Positions 37,746 to 49,090 of a stretch of DNA of 64,000 nucleotides are shown here, piece by piece. Numbering within the stretch: position 1 is the stretch's first letter; the number at the start of each line of letters is the position of its first letter. Where the stretch lies: NCBI GenBank assembly GCA_009617715.1, contig VTFK01000048.1, positions 868,001-932,000 on the forward strand. The letters run 5' to 3'. Both the position numbers and the translations under genes were made by a program. Source of the DNA: Plectrocnemia conspersa. Taxonomy: Eukaryota; Arthropoda; Insecta; Trichoptera; Polycentropodidae. The notes beneath the pieces are model-generated. The model was not told where the DNA came from. It made no database searches and saw nothing but the letters and a program-made list of their open reading frames with translations.

Positions 37746-39230
37746 TGTCAGCTGTCATATTGACTGTCGCTAGAAGAAGTGTTGCCAATTCGAAAAACAA
37801 ACACTATTATAGTAGAATTATTAGGGAAATTCATCGTTGGTAGATGGATAAAAAATGTTTTAATAAATTCAACTCTTGGATTATTTACATCGATACAATC
37901 AAGATTTGTAATATTCTTTTGTTTAGACAAACATTTATTTAATATTTTGAGTTTGTAGTTTTATAAGCTTTTTGTTTGAAATAATTTATATATGTCCACA
38001 AAAATTTAGAATCCAATTTGAGACAATAGTGATAACGTTACTGTGACGCTTTGAGTCATTTGTCAATTCGTTTGGCGAATAGGATATTATAATAATAATA
38101 TTGTAAATAGCAAGGGAACTAAAATATAACCTTGGAGAATACCAGTATAAAATAAAAAAGGTTGCGTTGTTTTTTGTAATGTTGTAGATAAGAATTTCAA
38201 TAAACATGTATAATTTAAAAAAAAAACACATTTTTAGCTGAGTAAAACCGATAAAGGTTTTTTATGTATAATGTTGGTTTTTGCAGTGACAAAATTTAAG
38301 TTCTGATGTGCCTGTCTCAACAGTATGCTATCGCTCTTCGGTTGAGTCAGTGATTTACAAGCGGTTGACAGTTTTTTTTGTTATGTTTTTAAGATTACCC
38401 CGTTGTTCATAATTTGTGTATCAATAAGTGAAACTATGTCATGACATTTATATTCGTTTTAATTTGTACGGATATAATAATAAAGAAGTAAATTTAAAGA
38501 AATGACAATTAAAACAGATGTAATAATATTTTTTTTATATTATTGTGAAATAACAATGTAATGATTTTGATGATTATTTGATAATTTAAAATATTTTTTA
38601 CCGGGTTCAGAAGGTTCACATTTGTATACCGACAGGTACTACACTTTTAATATTGTAAAATATATTAAAATAAAATAATACATTCATTCTAATGTAAAAT
38701 AACTTTAAGATGAGGTAATTAAAAAAATGTCTATAATTACGTATGTTTCACAAAAATAATATAAAAAATATTTTTTATTAAAATACTATTTAAAAAATAA
38801 ATTGAAAAGGGGCTTTATTGATATTTATATTCATTGGATGGCACCATCCCAGCAGTGGAGGGCCTAAATTACTAAACACTCAATATAAAAATATCGAAAG
38901 TTAAAACAGAACATACACAATAAAAATACATTTTCGAGATCGAACTAATATAAGATTAACAATCATATACATACATCCTCACATAATTTTTTATGATCAA
39001 TGTCTTGCTGGCTATCGGGTGTCGCCCAAAATATTCACATGAAACACATTTGAGTTATGACTTATGACCATTGTCTCAAATTCTTAAATCTGTTGTTTAT
39101 CCTTGCATTGAGTACAATAAAACACGTGTGGCCATGGATTGAAACAAAATTTTATTTGGAGTTAAAGCAACTAAAAATTATTTCACATTAATTTCAAGAA
39201 CTCATCTCAAAGCCATTTATAGTGCCCATA
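37746..39230. other. AT-rich sequence without recognisable genes
   Basis: I see no coding segment with family features on either strand. A TGACAGCTG-type string (aatgtcagctgtcat) is present at about 37744-37758, at the edge of the mariner-like remnant. Confidence 0.5.
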
Positions 39231-39239
39231 TTTGCTATA

Positions 39240-40260
39240 CTATTTGTTAGTTTGTTTCGGGACTTACCGAATTATAGACAGACTCCTGAGAAGGGATAAT
39301 TGTTTTTGCGCCCGTAAAAGTGAAACGTATTATCATTCTAAATCAAAATATGGACCAACTCCACGTTTGTGGTTTTACTATTCTAATACTATGGATTCCA
39401 TTTATTGTGAATCATGTTGGCTTTTTTCAAACAATAATAGTATATGTTCTTGAAAAAATTGAGCATCAATAAAAATATTTAAGAACATAGCCTCGTTTTG
39501 GAGTGACTATTTTATATAATAATGTTAGCTAAAAATTCATTAGGATTTCGAGGTCACAGAGAAAAACTTTCAGATGATAATAATGGAAACTATGTATCTC
39601 AAGTCCAATTGCTTGCTAATTATGATATGAAACAAATAATAGATACGCGAGCTAGATCAATAAATTATTTAAGTCCAGCAATACAGAATGAGTTAATAAA
39701 GGGTGTTTTAAAATTAACGCAAGATTTGAATTTGCCGTCATTTATACAGTAAACAGTAAACGTTGGCAACCTTTAAAAAAAAAATTTGACAGCTGAGAGT
39801 CTAGGGTTAGTAAAAATGGAGCGTTACACAATACGTGTTTTCATTCTTGAAAATTTAATACAAAATATGGTCGGAATAGTGTTTTAAGTTTGTCAACTGC
39901 GAAGAGATTAATTGAAAAATTCAAAGAGACTGGATCAGTTGGAGACAAGCGAAGAGAGTTTGTTGAATTTAATTTCGTTCGTTAATTTTGGGACACCCTA
40001 TAGGATGCTTAGAAAATAAGTTACGTGATGAATAAGTACTTATGATAATAATGTTTGATATGACACAGGACATTAACAAAAGGGACCAACTAAGTATCAT
40101 TATACGACATGTAATTGTAATTCGGGATGAGAATCAACAACTCACAAACTTCAATATTAGCGAAACATGTTGAGTGGTGATTATAATGGTGATAACGAAG
40201 TTTAAAAGTATTTAATCAAATGCGGAATAAGTGCGTTGCGTTGCGTTAGTCATAATATGA
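39240..40260 (+). mobile_element. hAT-type element with TTF finger/DUF4371 pieces, interrupted
   Basis: Plus-strand residues YGPTPRLWFYYSN...IYCESCWLFSNN (39350-39435) are the TTF-type zinc finger of this hAT branch. After a frame change, NSLGFRGHREKLSDDNNGN and INYLSPAIQNELIKGVLKL (39530-39725) are DUF4371 hallmarks. DMTQDINKRDQLSIIIRHV (about 40055-40115) is the next DUF4371 block (usual DTTPDISxxEQLS). Between the last two lies a mariner-like fragment, so the element was hit by another transposon. It is inactive. Confidence 0.65.
39750..40010 (+). mobile_element. mariner-like fragment nested in the hAT element
   Basis: MERYTIRVFILENLIQN at 39815 and, in another frame, KYGRNSVLSLSTAKRLIEKF...TGSVGDKR match the N-terminal helix-turn-helix part of the same mariner-like family as the remnant at 37140. 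The segment ends with ttttgggacaccctata, a string common at ends of such elements. It separates two blocks of the DUF4371 coding region, so it is younger. Confidence 0.55.
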
Positions 40261-42073
40261 AATATCGTCATTCTTTGTTACTATTAAGAATATTTCTACT
40301 TTTTTGGCAATAGCATAAAGAGGTGGGATCTTCAATGGGTGGAGTCAATATTGGTAGTAAAGTATAGTTTTACTGATATACTAAAGGCAATGGTAAAAAT
40401 AAATCTAAAATTGACAAAAAAAAAAGTAGAAAGTGAAGAAGCAATCTGAATAAAAAATAAATTGATAAGTATTAACTTAGTATTTATAAATTACGAAATT
40501 AATGATGAAACAAAATCTGAAGCGAATGAAATGGCCAGTAAGTGGGGCTAAAAATGTTTATTTTGAAAGCAAACGGCAAAATATAATTAAACGTCATACT
40601 GATAAGTTAGCGTCTGACTATCAATTCAAAAATAGCAATCTACTATTCAGATTCAGAGTTAGTATTTTATAATATTATTGACAAGGTAATCGTTGAACTT
40701 AAAAGTCACTTTCAAGGAATGCAGTTAGTGAAAAACCATTTCAGTTTTCTTGAATCTCACAATATCATGAAAACATGAAAAGCAAATATTTAAAATTTCT
40801 CACAAGTTTTCTCAGAGCAATTTTAGGCTCAGTTCATTTACGAAATTTCATTATTAAAAAAATATCTCACTGATATTTCCATAAGGTAATTTTCAGAATT
40901 ACTCGTCAAAAAATACAGTTGTTTAGAAAGTAAATTGAAGTTTATGTTGTGTTTATATTATTTTTTTACTCTTCCAATAACTGTGGCAAGTGTTGTCATT
41001 TAGTAAGTTAAAAATTATAAAAGACTACAAAATAAACAAGACTAAACATCTCGCATCGCTGGCTATTGAACACAAACAAGCAACAAAAATGGAGCTTAAA
41101 AAAAACTTTATTAGTGATTAGGCAAATCATAAAATCATAAATTGAGAAAGAATAAATTTAAAAATTTATTATCTTATTTACTCTATTATGTGAATACGTA
41201 CAAACATGTAGTAAAAATCATTTCATCTCATATTTATTATTGTGGAGTTTCTGCATGAGGACCCAAATTTTTTAGTTACACCGTTGTCTCAGAAGTCATT
41301 AGAGTGCCGGTATATAATATTGTAATGCAGATCTGAATGACAGGGCGTGTCCTATATATTTTTTTAGTCATTGGTTTTAAACATTTTGTTAAATCATAAA
41401 TATTTTTAAATAAAGTGTATTAGTGTTTTTCGTTAATTGTCAACCAGCGGTACAAAATTTTAACCTTAAATAAAAATTGTTAAAATTAAAACTGAATATG
41501 TATTAATTTAAATATAATGCCTTGTTAGCAATACCGGTACCGCCCCTCAGGGCTACTGACCAACTGCAAGACACAAATTTAAGAGCATATGTTAAACGAT
41601 GTTTTTATGTATTGACAGAAGCACAACATTATAGATAACGAATTTTTAATCATAATATAGCGATTGTGGTAAGTGTAGTTGAAAAACTTTTTACCGTCGA
41701 CAATGAGCCGAGAGCGACTAATTTAACCGACGACGCCAAGCATAAATTACAACATAGCACATATTTTAAACAATAAATAAAATTAATTTCAATGTCAGCA
41801 ACGAACATGCTGACTGCTCTAAAGCCATCTACAGCTCGCAACGATACTATAGGATTCATATGACACCTGCTATCTGATGTTTGAGCTCTAACACTGAACG
41901 CTAACATTTTGTATAATAGGCATAAATTCACGAAGCATCTTATTGGGCTGACACCGAAGTAGCTTATATCGAGCCTTCGTAATCCACGAAGTATACGAAC
42001 AGCTTTCGGATTACGTATCAGTATAGCAATTTCGAGTCATCGTACAAACAGAACGCCATAGTTACGTTTAAAC
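40261..42073. other. AT-rich sequence without recognisable genes
   Basis: Scattered short frames only. I find no conserved residues or transposon ends that I can support. Around 41275-41360 a short GC-richer string may be an old repeat. Confidence 0.45.
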
Positions 42074-42452
42074 GTCATTATGTAGGTGGTATGAAAAAGT
42101 AGCGTCACTATAGGGCGGAGCCCCCAAGGCCGGAGCTTCGTCGGAGGGGGCACCGTCGCAATCGTCGAGAGACAAAACATCACCGGTTAACCTAAAGAGT
42201 ATTTTTGAAGTTCGGCCTATTAGGCCATGGCACGCATTTTGGCGTCTTGTCCGGCCCAAACCGCGCGACAAATTGACCAACCTGTGCGATGGCGGGAAAG
42301 GCCCCGAATTCGTCCCGAGGGCAGCCGCCAAGGGCTAGCCGATGCCGAATACGCCTCCGGAGGGCGCCTACGCCGAAAGGACGACGCGAGAGACGCGCAC
42401 CGACGCAGACGCGACACCCGCCATCTTGCCGGTTGACTTTTACATAATTGAC
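42074..42452. other. 379-bp GC-rich island with short inverted ends
   Basis: The block is very GC-rich and CpG-rich between AT-rich flanks. Its left end reads gtcattatgta and its right end, on the complement, gtcaattatgta, an 11-12-bp inverted repeat with one indel. No frame inside resembles a known protein. It looks like a non-autonomous transposon or LTR-type insertion of different base composition from the host DNA. Confidence 0.4.
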
Positions 42453-42898
42453 AATGGCGTTCATTCGAGCCTTTATGGCCAACTACTTTTTTGCACTTGA
42501 TGCATTTAATCCATTTTATATCTCAAATCGACATTATAAATTATAATGCTAGTTAAAATGTCATTAACGATTTTTTTTATAGCATTAACATCTATTTTCA
42601 TCATTTCTAATTGCAAAAAAATTATATATTAATTAAAATAAAATAAAATCAAATTACTAAATTCATTTAATTCTAAAAGTACTCTATGCTTCTAATTTTT
42701 AAGAAAACAATTTAAAAATTACTATTAAAAATCTTTAAATTGGGTTTTTTTAGAATAAAAAAATAGTTTTTAGCAAATAATAGTACGTAACGCTATTTTC
42801 TTACGATGGCGTACACATAAAAATAAAATAATTTAACTAAGTTGTATACTAAAATAAAAATTGTAAATTCAAACATATACAGATAATAGTTTTTATTA

Positions 42899-42991
42899 TT
42901 ATGTATATATTTTTGCCCTCTTGCACACGTCATCCAACTCCTCGACGAGCTTGGCAAACACAAGGATGTTTTTGGCGATAGCTATGAAGAG
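42899..42991 (-). CDS. Possible terminal coding exon of an unidentified gene
   Basis: After a good acceptor (ttttttcag, minus strand) 30 codons read LFIAIAKNILVFAKLVEEL and on through DDVCKRAKIYT to a TAA. Codon choice (GCC, CTC, GTC, GAG, AAG) and amphipathic composition are protein-like, unlike the surrounding AT-rich DNA. I do not recognise the protein and no upstream exon on this strand is visible within several kb, so it may be an orphaned fragment copied by a transposon. Confidence 0.3.
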   Translation of the reverse strand, partial: LFIAIAKNILVFAKLVEELDDVCKRAKIYT

Positions 42992-44230
42992 CTGAAAAAA
43001 TATGTTCGATGGTGCTCACCTATTTAGATGTGAACCATAAATGTTTTTTATTTTTAATTGTAAAATTATTGTTTGTATAATGTCCATCATGACACATTGG
43101 GATAACCAACAAGTCATTATGGTCAGATTTATAATAAAAAATAATAATTACCAAATAATCAATGTAACCAAGATTGCAGAGTTGTAATAATAATATTAGA
43201 CTCCGACTTCTATTGATATACGTTATCAAAATGTTTTTTTAAACTTTAATAATACAGGCCAGAAAAAAATAGCAGCAGATCAAAAAGTAAGTATTAATAT
43301 TTTTTTAATACTATTTTTTTAACTACTTTTTGGTATTTATATAGCCATCATCACACAGGGCCGATCCTGAAACATATTCAATGTTACTAAAATTTTATAG
43401 TAATAATTCGATCAAAAGTTAGACACTACAAAAAAAAAATTTTTACGTAATAAATATGTATTTAGTTATGAAAAATATAGATTCAGCTAATATTTGCTTA
43501 TAATTTTCTTATTTTAATTATGTAATAGGTCCATATATGTCGTATCACATTAAAAACACAATATACATTTAATTTTCCAAAGCAATGATTTACTAAAATT
43601 TGCACATACTGATATTGATTATAACCCTTCGAATGTTAATATGAATAATAAGTAAAGCAAACGAACACAATAGTTTTGAAGCAACTTTTACTTTTTAAAT
43701 GTTTTTCTTTCATATTCTATATAATCAAAATAAGGTTCTAAATTAAAGATTTACGAATAATTAAAAAGTCATATACTTATTCGAATTATTTATTACTTAA
43801 AAACCTTTATTTATTATAACAATTTACCACTATTTAATCATTATATTACATTACAGACATCGTTAAAAACCAAACTTATATTGAAAGTTTATATTCAGCT
43901 CTCAATACTTTTCTGAAACAATTGCATTAATAATCGTTATTAATCAAAGTATATATGTAAAGTATCACCGTACTTTTTAATGGTTTTTCACATTTTTTAC
44001 TTTAAAAAATATAAGAAATTCTACAACTATACATAGGCTTATCATACTTCCCAGTTTCATACCATTGATCTTGGCGTCTCGGCCGTGTAGTATTTTGTCC
44101 CGGTTTCACACATTGGTCTCGGCCGTTGCGGGGAACGCTGATGGAGCTAAAAAAGGTCACCTCAGACATCTTTCAACAAAAATTTCCAACATGACCTCTT
44201 CTTCAACTCCCACGGCATCCCTAAAAGAAC
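42992..44230. other. AT-rich sequence without recognisable genes
   Basis: No conserved coding. From about 44070 to 44150 the composition is GC-richer, with ctcggccgt occurring twice about 40 bases apart, possibly the end of a repeat next to the LTR copy at 44232. Confidence 0.45.
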
Positions 44231-44231
44231 T

Positions 44232-44464
44232 TGTGGCGGCCAATTTATGTATTTATTTTATTATGACCACTCTGGTAACACTAACGTGACGGTAGCAGAG
44301 GGCAGCATATTCTTTTGGCGGACCTTGGCAGAAAGACAACAGCCGGTGATGCCTCGTCTACCGTTCATTCGGATATATTTTAATAACAAACATGTGAACT
44401 ATTATCAACTTTTAATAAAATACTACTGCAGCTCGATCTGTGTGTAATTGGCACCCGTCAGCCA
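44232..44464 (+). mobile_element. Solo LTR-like repeat, copy 3
   Basis: The copy starts TGTGGCGGCCAATTTATG, has tggtaacactaacgtgacgg, AATAAAATACTACTGCAG and ctcgatctgtgtgtaattgg, and ends near cccgtcagcca. The order matches copies 1, 2, 4 and 5. No clear target duplication is visible. Confidence 0.6.
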
Positions 44465-44739
44465 AAAACTTTTGATTCTTTTTAAAATTATCACATTGAA
44501 AATAGTAAGTAGCATTATGAATGGTCATATGCTGTTTAGAAATGTCAGAGCCGCAGCAATGTCTGGGTGCCCTTGGCAAATATCTAATATAATGCCTTTT
44601 TAAACTTATTTTTTTTAAATATAAGAATGGCTGAGATATGTAATTAAAGAAATAATTTTATTACAAAAAATGTTTTATTACATAAACATAACTTTAAATG
44701 TTTAAATAAAATACAATTACAATACAAATAATATTTTTA

Positions 44740-44910
44740 ACTTTTGGTTTGCAAAATCAAACAATATTGTCAAAATTAATATTGCTTGCTAATTTGATTC
44801 CACAGAGAAGACTTAAATTTGAAGTACATTCTCTTAAAACATTTTTAATTAGTTTTAATTTACTAAACGTCCTTTCCGTCGTGGCTACTGTTGCTGGTAT
44901 AATGATAAGT
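44740..44910 (-). mobile_element. hAT C-terminal dimerisation fragment
   Basis: The minus strand reads LIIIPATVATTERTFSKLKL, then IKNVLRE...KLASNINFDNIV and KPKV. This equals the C-terminal hAT dimerisation region (IPVTVASAERSFSKLKLIK...) of the DUF4371-type hAT branch. A stop replaces a residue near the end and the rest of the transposase is absent. Confidence 0.6.
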
Positions 44911-45465
44911 AAGTGGATAGCTAACTCAATATTTGAATAGGATTCTTGTAAATCCTATTTTTTCAATATAATCAAAACATATTAATGATAAACGGTGCTT
45001 GAATCTTTATTTTCAATTAATTTTTTCAGCTGATGATTTCATTTAAGATCCGTTTTTAGTTTTGGGTATTTTTGGGATAATAAAATTCCTTTTGTTTCTG
45101 ATTTTACTTACGACTATAATAAAAGAATAAAAGACACAATGCAAAAAAAAAAAAATTAGTAATTTTTTTTACATATTCCAGTGAATTTTCATGAATATCA
45201 TTATTTGGATTTAAATATTTCCAGTCGTTATATCCTTTTAAATTACTTAATGAATTATTCTCAATGTTTGATGATTTGTTGTTCATAATTATTTTTATAA
45301 TAAGTATAAGATTACGACGAAGAATGTAAATTAATATGAATAAAACCAAGTATATAAAAATATGCAACAAAAAAACTGTACAGGAAGAATACTGCGCTAA
45401 AAGAAGTGAGAAAAAGAGGATTTTCAAAAGAAAAAAAAAGTTGGATCGATTAGAAATAATAAATA

Positions 45466-45677
45466 TTAACACTAAATTCAAGGTACACGTCAAATTGACG
45501 GGTTTCTGATTTGATTTGTATCAGACAGTAGTTTTTTCTGTTTTTTTTTTATGACTTTTTATATTTGAAAAATGCAAATATATTAACACTATTTTTATTT
45601 TTGGAAACTTCACTATATACCAATTTTTAATGACACTCGGCAAACTAACGAGTTTGTGCCCATAAACCTAGTGTTAA
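45466..45677. mobile_element. piggyBac-like MITE (TTAA target), 212 bp
   Basis: The segment starts TTAACACTA and its complement strand also starts TTAACACTA, giving TTAA duplications with short terminal repeats. The inside has no coding sequence. It is the third TTAA-type element in the window and shares the CACT start with the left end of the one at 36378. Confidence 0.45.
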
Positions 45678-45689
45678 TAACAGAAATGA

Positions 45690-46430
45690 AAGTAGACCAT
45701 TCTACCAAAACATAAATAGATCGAGGAAAAGCTATAAGCCACAAGTAACCTCTTGCTGATAGATAGCAGGGAGATATTAAACGATAGAAGGGATGAATAG
45801 AGATGGTCAGGGTACTTCAGTAAAATGTTGAATAATTATTATGATAATGACAATGATATTATAAAGTCCTTGACTGCGGAAGTGATCTGCATGTTAAGTC
45901 TGCACTAGAACCCCACCGGTAACAAGCCCTTTCCGATGAACCAACTATGGCAGAAGTTAGCAAAGCCATCATGAAGCTAAAAAATAAATAGTTACCACAT
46001 ACAGATAAAATACCAGCCGAACTGGTGAAATTCGGTGGTAATGAACTGTTTCAGTACATACACGACATAATTGTGGAAATATGAAAAAAATAAGCATTAC
46101 CAGATGAATATAATTTGGGTCAATTGTCCAATTTACAAGAAAGGCAATCTTCTTAAATGTGAAAACTACATGGGAATTACTCTTTTAAATTTGGGATACA
46201 AATTCACTCAAATATACAGTATAAGAGGATACTCTAACCCTGTAATAGGAAATTACCAATGTGGTTTCATGAGGGAATGCTCAACAACTAACCAGATACA
46301 CTCGCTGCAATAGATGCTCGAAAAAAGACGAGTACAACATGGAGACCAGGCAAGAGACCGAGATGGAATCAATGCTGCGTCCAAGGCTCACACAGGAATG
46401 TAGCGCTGATAAAGAAGAAGGTATATATTA
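45690..46430 (+). mobile_element. Degenerate RTE-like LINE reverse-transcriptase fragment
   Basis: Plus-strand residues EPPTMAEVSKAIMKLKNK, then HTDKIPAELVKFGGNELFQ, then CENYMGITLLNLGYK and IGNYQCGFMRECSTTNQIHS follow the order of the fingers and first motifs of RTE-type reverse transcriptase (usual NNKAPGxDxIPAEL..., NYRGITLL, YQCGFRPGRSTTDQI). Internal stops and a jump to a C-terminal-like tail show it is dead and internally deleted. Confidence 0.65.
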
Positions 46431-46499
46431 TAATTATGAAACTAATTGAAATTAGTTATTAGGTCAGCCCATTAAGGACCTGCCTGAGCGCCCTCTACA

Positions 46500-47126
46500 T
46501 AAGGTGACCATTTTTTCTGGAGTGCAATCTGGGACATCTGTCGGGGAGGGGGGGGGGGAATAATTTAAAAAAAAATTATTCGTAATGAAACAATAAAATA
46601 TTTAATAATAACATATAAGTAATTTATTTGGTTTTATAAGTATTTTGTGATGGAATAATTTTTTTTTAAGGACTTCATCACAGTTTTTTATTTGCTCCTT
46701 TAAATTCTCGCAAGTATTGCATTCGAAATTACACTTTGTCATAACCATTGCCTTCAAAGTATCAATGTTCAGTTGCGATTTATCTGTTGTCAACATATTA
46801 TTATTAATTGAAAAAAATCTTTCTGTAACCGCATTCGTGCATAGCAAACGGAGCGCAAATTTCATAATTTTTATTAAATTAACACAAGGAATATGATTAC
46901 GAATACGAAGACGACATCTAATGCAAAATAATGTTGGTTTACAATGTTGTTAATATAAAGCTCTGCAAATAATTCGATTTGTATGTGAAAATATAACAAA
47001 CTAAATTTATTTTGATAATATATGAAGCTCTAATTCCGGGACATTTTCTGGGACATATATTCGCGCCGGACATGGGAGATAGAATCCGGCACTGTCCGGC
47101 AGGATCTGGGACAAATAGTCACCCTA
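46500..47126 (-). mobile_element. hAT deletion derivative with TIRs and 8-bp target duplication
   Basis: Ends are TAAGGTGACCATTTTT and, on the complement, TAGGGTGACTATTTGT. They are flanked by cctctaca and cctctatg, an 8-bp duplication with six matches, as expected for hAT. Inside, 46602-46865 on the minus strand encodes LRLLCTNAVTERFFSI...DKSQLNIDTLKA, the C-terminal dimerisation domain. The rest of the transposase is missing. Confidence 0.7.
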
Positions 47127-47246
47127 CCTCTATGTGTTAGCGCCCTTGGCACTTGCTCCGATGCCAACGCGTTTCTAGTTTCTATGCAACTTAGGAGTAT
47201 CCTTAGTTTTAGATACTTTTTCACATCTGCGACATTTAAAATTATA

Positions 47247-49062
47247 TCAATTATTATGTGTATACATATGTTGTGCAAGATTACGTTTAGTTTTGAATGC
47301 TTTTTCACATTTACTACATTTAAAATCATATGTATTACTATGAGTATACAGATGTTGAATAAGATTACTTTTAGTTCTGAATGCTTTTTTACAAATGTTA
47401 CATTCATATTTAATATTATCATTATGAACTACCAGGTGTCGATTAAGTTTATGTTTGGTTTTAAATGCTTTTTTACAATGGCAACATTTAAAATTATAAG
47501 AATTACTATGAGAATACATATGTTGTGAAAGATTATTTTTAGTTGTGTATGCTTTTTCACAAATGCTACAATGATATTTAATAGAATCATTATGAACGTT
47601 CATATGTTGATTAAGTTTATATTTGGTTATGAATACTTTTCCACATTTGTTACAATCATAATTATAAGACTTATGTGAGCTTATGTGAACGCTTATCATG
47701 TGCAGCGAGAGTTGGGTTTTAGATTTGAATTTTTTCTTACAATTATCACATTCAAAGTAATAAGAATCATTATGAATATTCATATGCCGCGTATGATTAT
47801 CCTTAGTTTTGAATACTTTTTCACATTTGCTACATTTAAAATTATATGAATTACCATGACTATACATATGTCGTGCAAGATTACGTTTAGTTGTAAATGC
47901 ACTTTTACAAATGCTACATTGGTATTTAATAGAATCCTTATGAACGTTCATATGGTGAATAAGTTTATATTTGGTTGTGAATGCTTTTCCACATTTGTTA
48001 CAATCATAATTATAAAACTCACTATGGATGCTTATGTGCAGCGAAAGTTGAGTTTTTGTTTTGAATTTTTTCTTACATTTATCACACTCAAAGTAATAAG
48101 AATCGTTATGAATTTTCATATGACGTGTACGATTATGTTTAGTATTGAATACTTTTTCACATTTGCTACATTTAAAACTATATGAATTACTATGAGTACT
48201 CAGATGTTGTGAAAGATTACCTTTGGTTCTGAATGCTTTTTTACAAATGCTACATTCATGTTCATTATCATTATAAACGTTAATATGTTGATTATGTTTA
48301 TGTTCGGTTGTAAATGCTTCAACACATTTACTTGATTCGTTATGAATTTCATTTTTTAATGCTTTTACACATTTGCTACATTTACAATCGTAAGATTCTG
48401 TATGAATTTCCATATTTTGAGATGTACTGTCTGTATTACCATCTTCTTGACCAATAAGTATATCTTTAACATCATGCATTTCTAAAAAGAAAAATTGTAC
48501 TGTAATTTATAAACAATAGAATAAGTTACATTATTATTATATAGAATAAGATTTTAACCTATTTCAAGTTTGTCATCTACTCCAAAATTATATTCTTCGT
48601 TGCTGTCTTTTTCTATTTTTCCAAATTCATACTTAAAAAAATAGTGATTATAAATTAAAATGAAAATATGTATACATTGTATTAAATGTAGTTTTATTTA
48701 CCTTGACTGCACATTCCGTATTGGTAATGGAATAAAATGATGTATTATTGTCTTCAACACCCGGTTCTAAAGAAAGAAAGAACAAAAACTTGTTTACAAC
48801 ATAATAATAATTTATAGTAATATTTATGCTCATTTCAGGATTATAAATAATTAACTAGATTGAATTTTGTCGTTTTATCAACAGTTTTCAATCAATAAAA
48901 TAGCACGATCGACACTTTTTCGTATTTGTTACGTATCTGGGTCATCTAGTAACTTTACACGTTACAAATAATGAGTTTACGGTTGTGATTGAAGAGTATT
49001 TTAAATGTTTTAAAATAGTGAAATTGTTCTTTACCGATTTTTATAAAAGGTAGTAATGACAT
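47247..49062 (-). CDS. C2H2 zinc-finger gene A, 12 fingers, four exons
   Basis: A 466-residue probable DNA-binding protein. Exons on the minus strand: 49035-49062, 48702-48766, 48559-48631 and 47247-48481, phases 1, 0, 1. The N-terminus MSLLPFIKIEPGVED has the ψKxE motif IKIE across the first splice junction; exon 4 opens with EMHDVKDILIG. The first finger-like unit (residues ~75-110) has lost ligands. Twelve C2H2 fingers follow. A four-finger module (CSKCEKVF, CDKCKKKF, CNKCGKAF, CSICKSAF) is repeated directly as CSKCEKVF, CDNCKKKF, CNKCGKVF, CSICEKAY, and the second copy has a six-residue insertion (ISVHISSH region) at the end of one finger. Fingers are very rich in Lys, Asn and Tyr from the AT-rich codons. 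A TGACAGCTGTC palindrome lies 16 bases upstream of the ATG. Target unknown. Confidence 0.87.
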
Positions 49063-49078
49063 GGTGAGCCCTCTCGGT

Positions 49079-49090
49079 TGACAGCTGTCT
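49079..49090 (-). promoter_or_regulatory. TGACAGCTGTC palindrome upstream of gene A
   Basis: Eleven of twelve bases match the perfect palindrome found before genes B and C, at 16 bases upstream of the ATG. Such paired TGACAG sites are known binding sequences of TALE homeodomain proteins (MEIS, TGIF, PKNOX); the core CAGCTG is also an E-box. Function here is inferred from conserved position. Confidence 0.4.

Noticed and set aside
41650..41931. 93-codon minus-strand frame
   Set aside because: No homology recognised and no splice or promoter context.
45104..45493. 129-codon minus-strand frame with several apparent membrane segments
   Set aside because: Low-complexity Leu/Ile/Phe from A/T runs, and its start lies inside a TTAA MITE.
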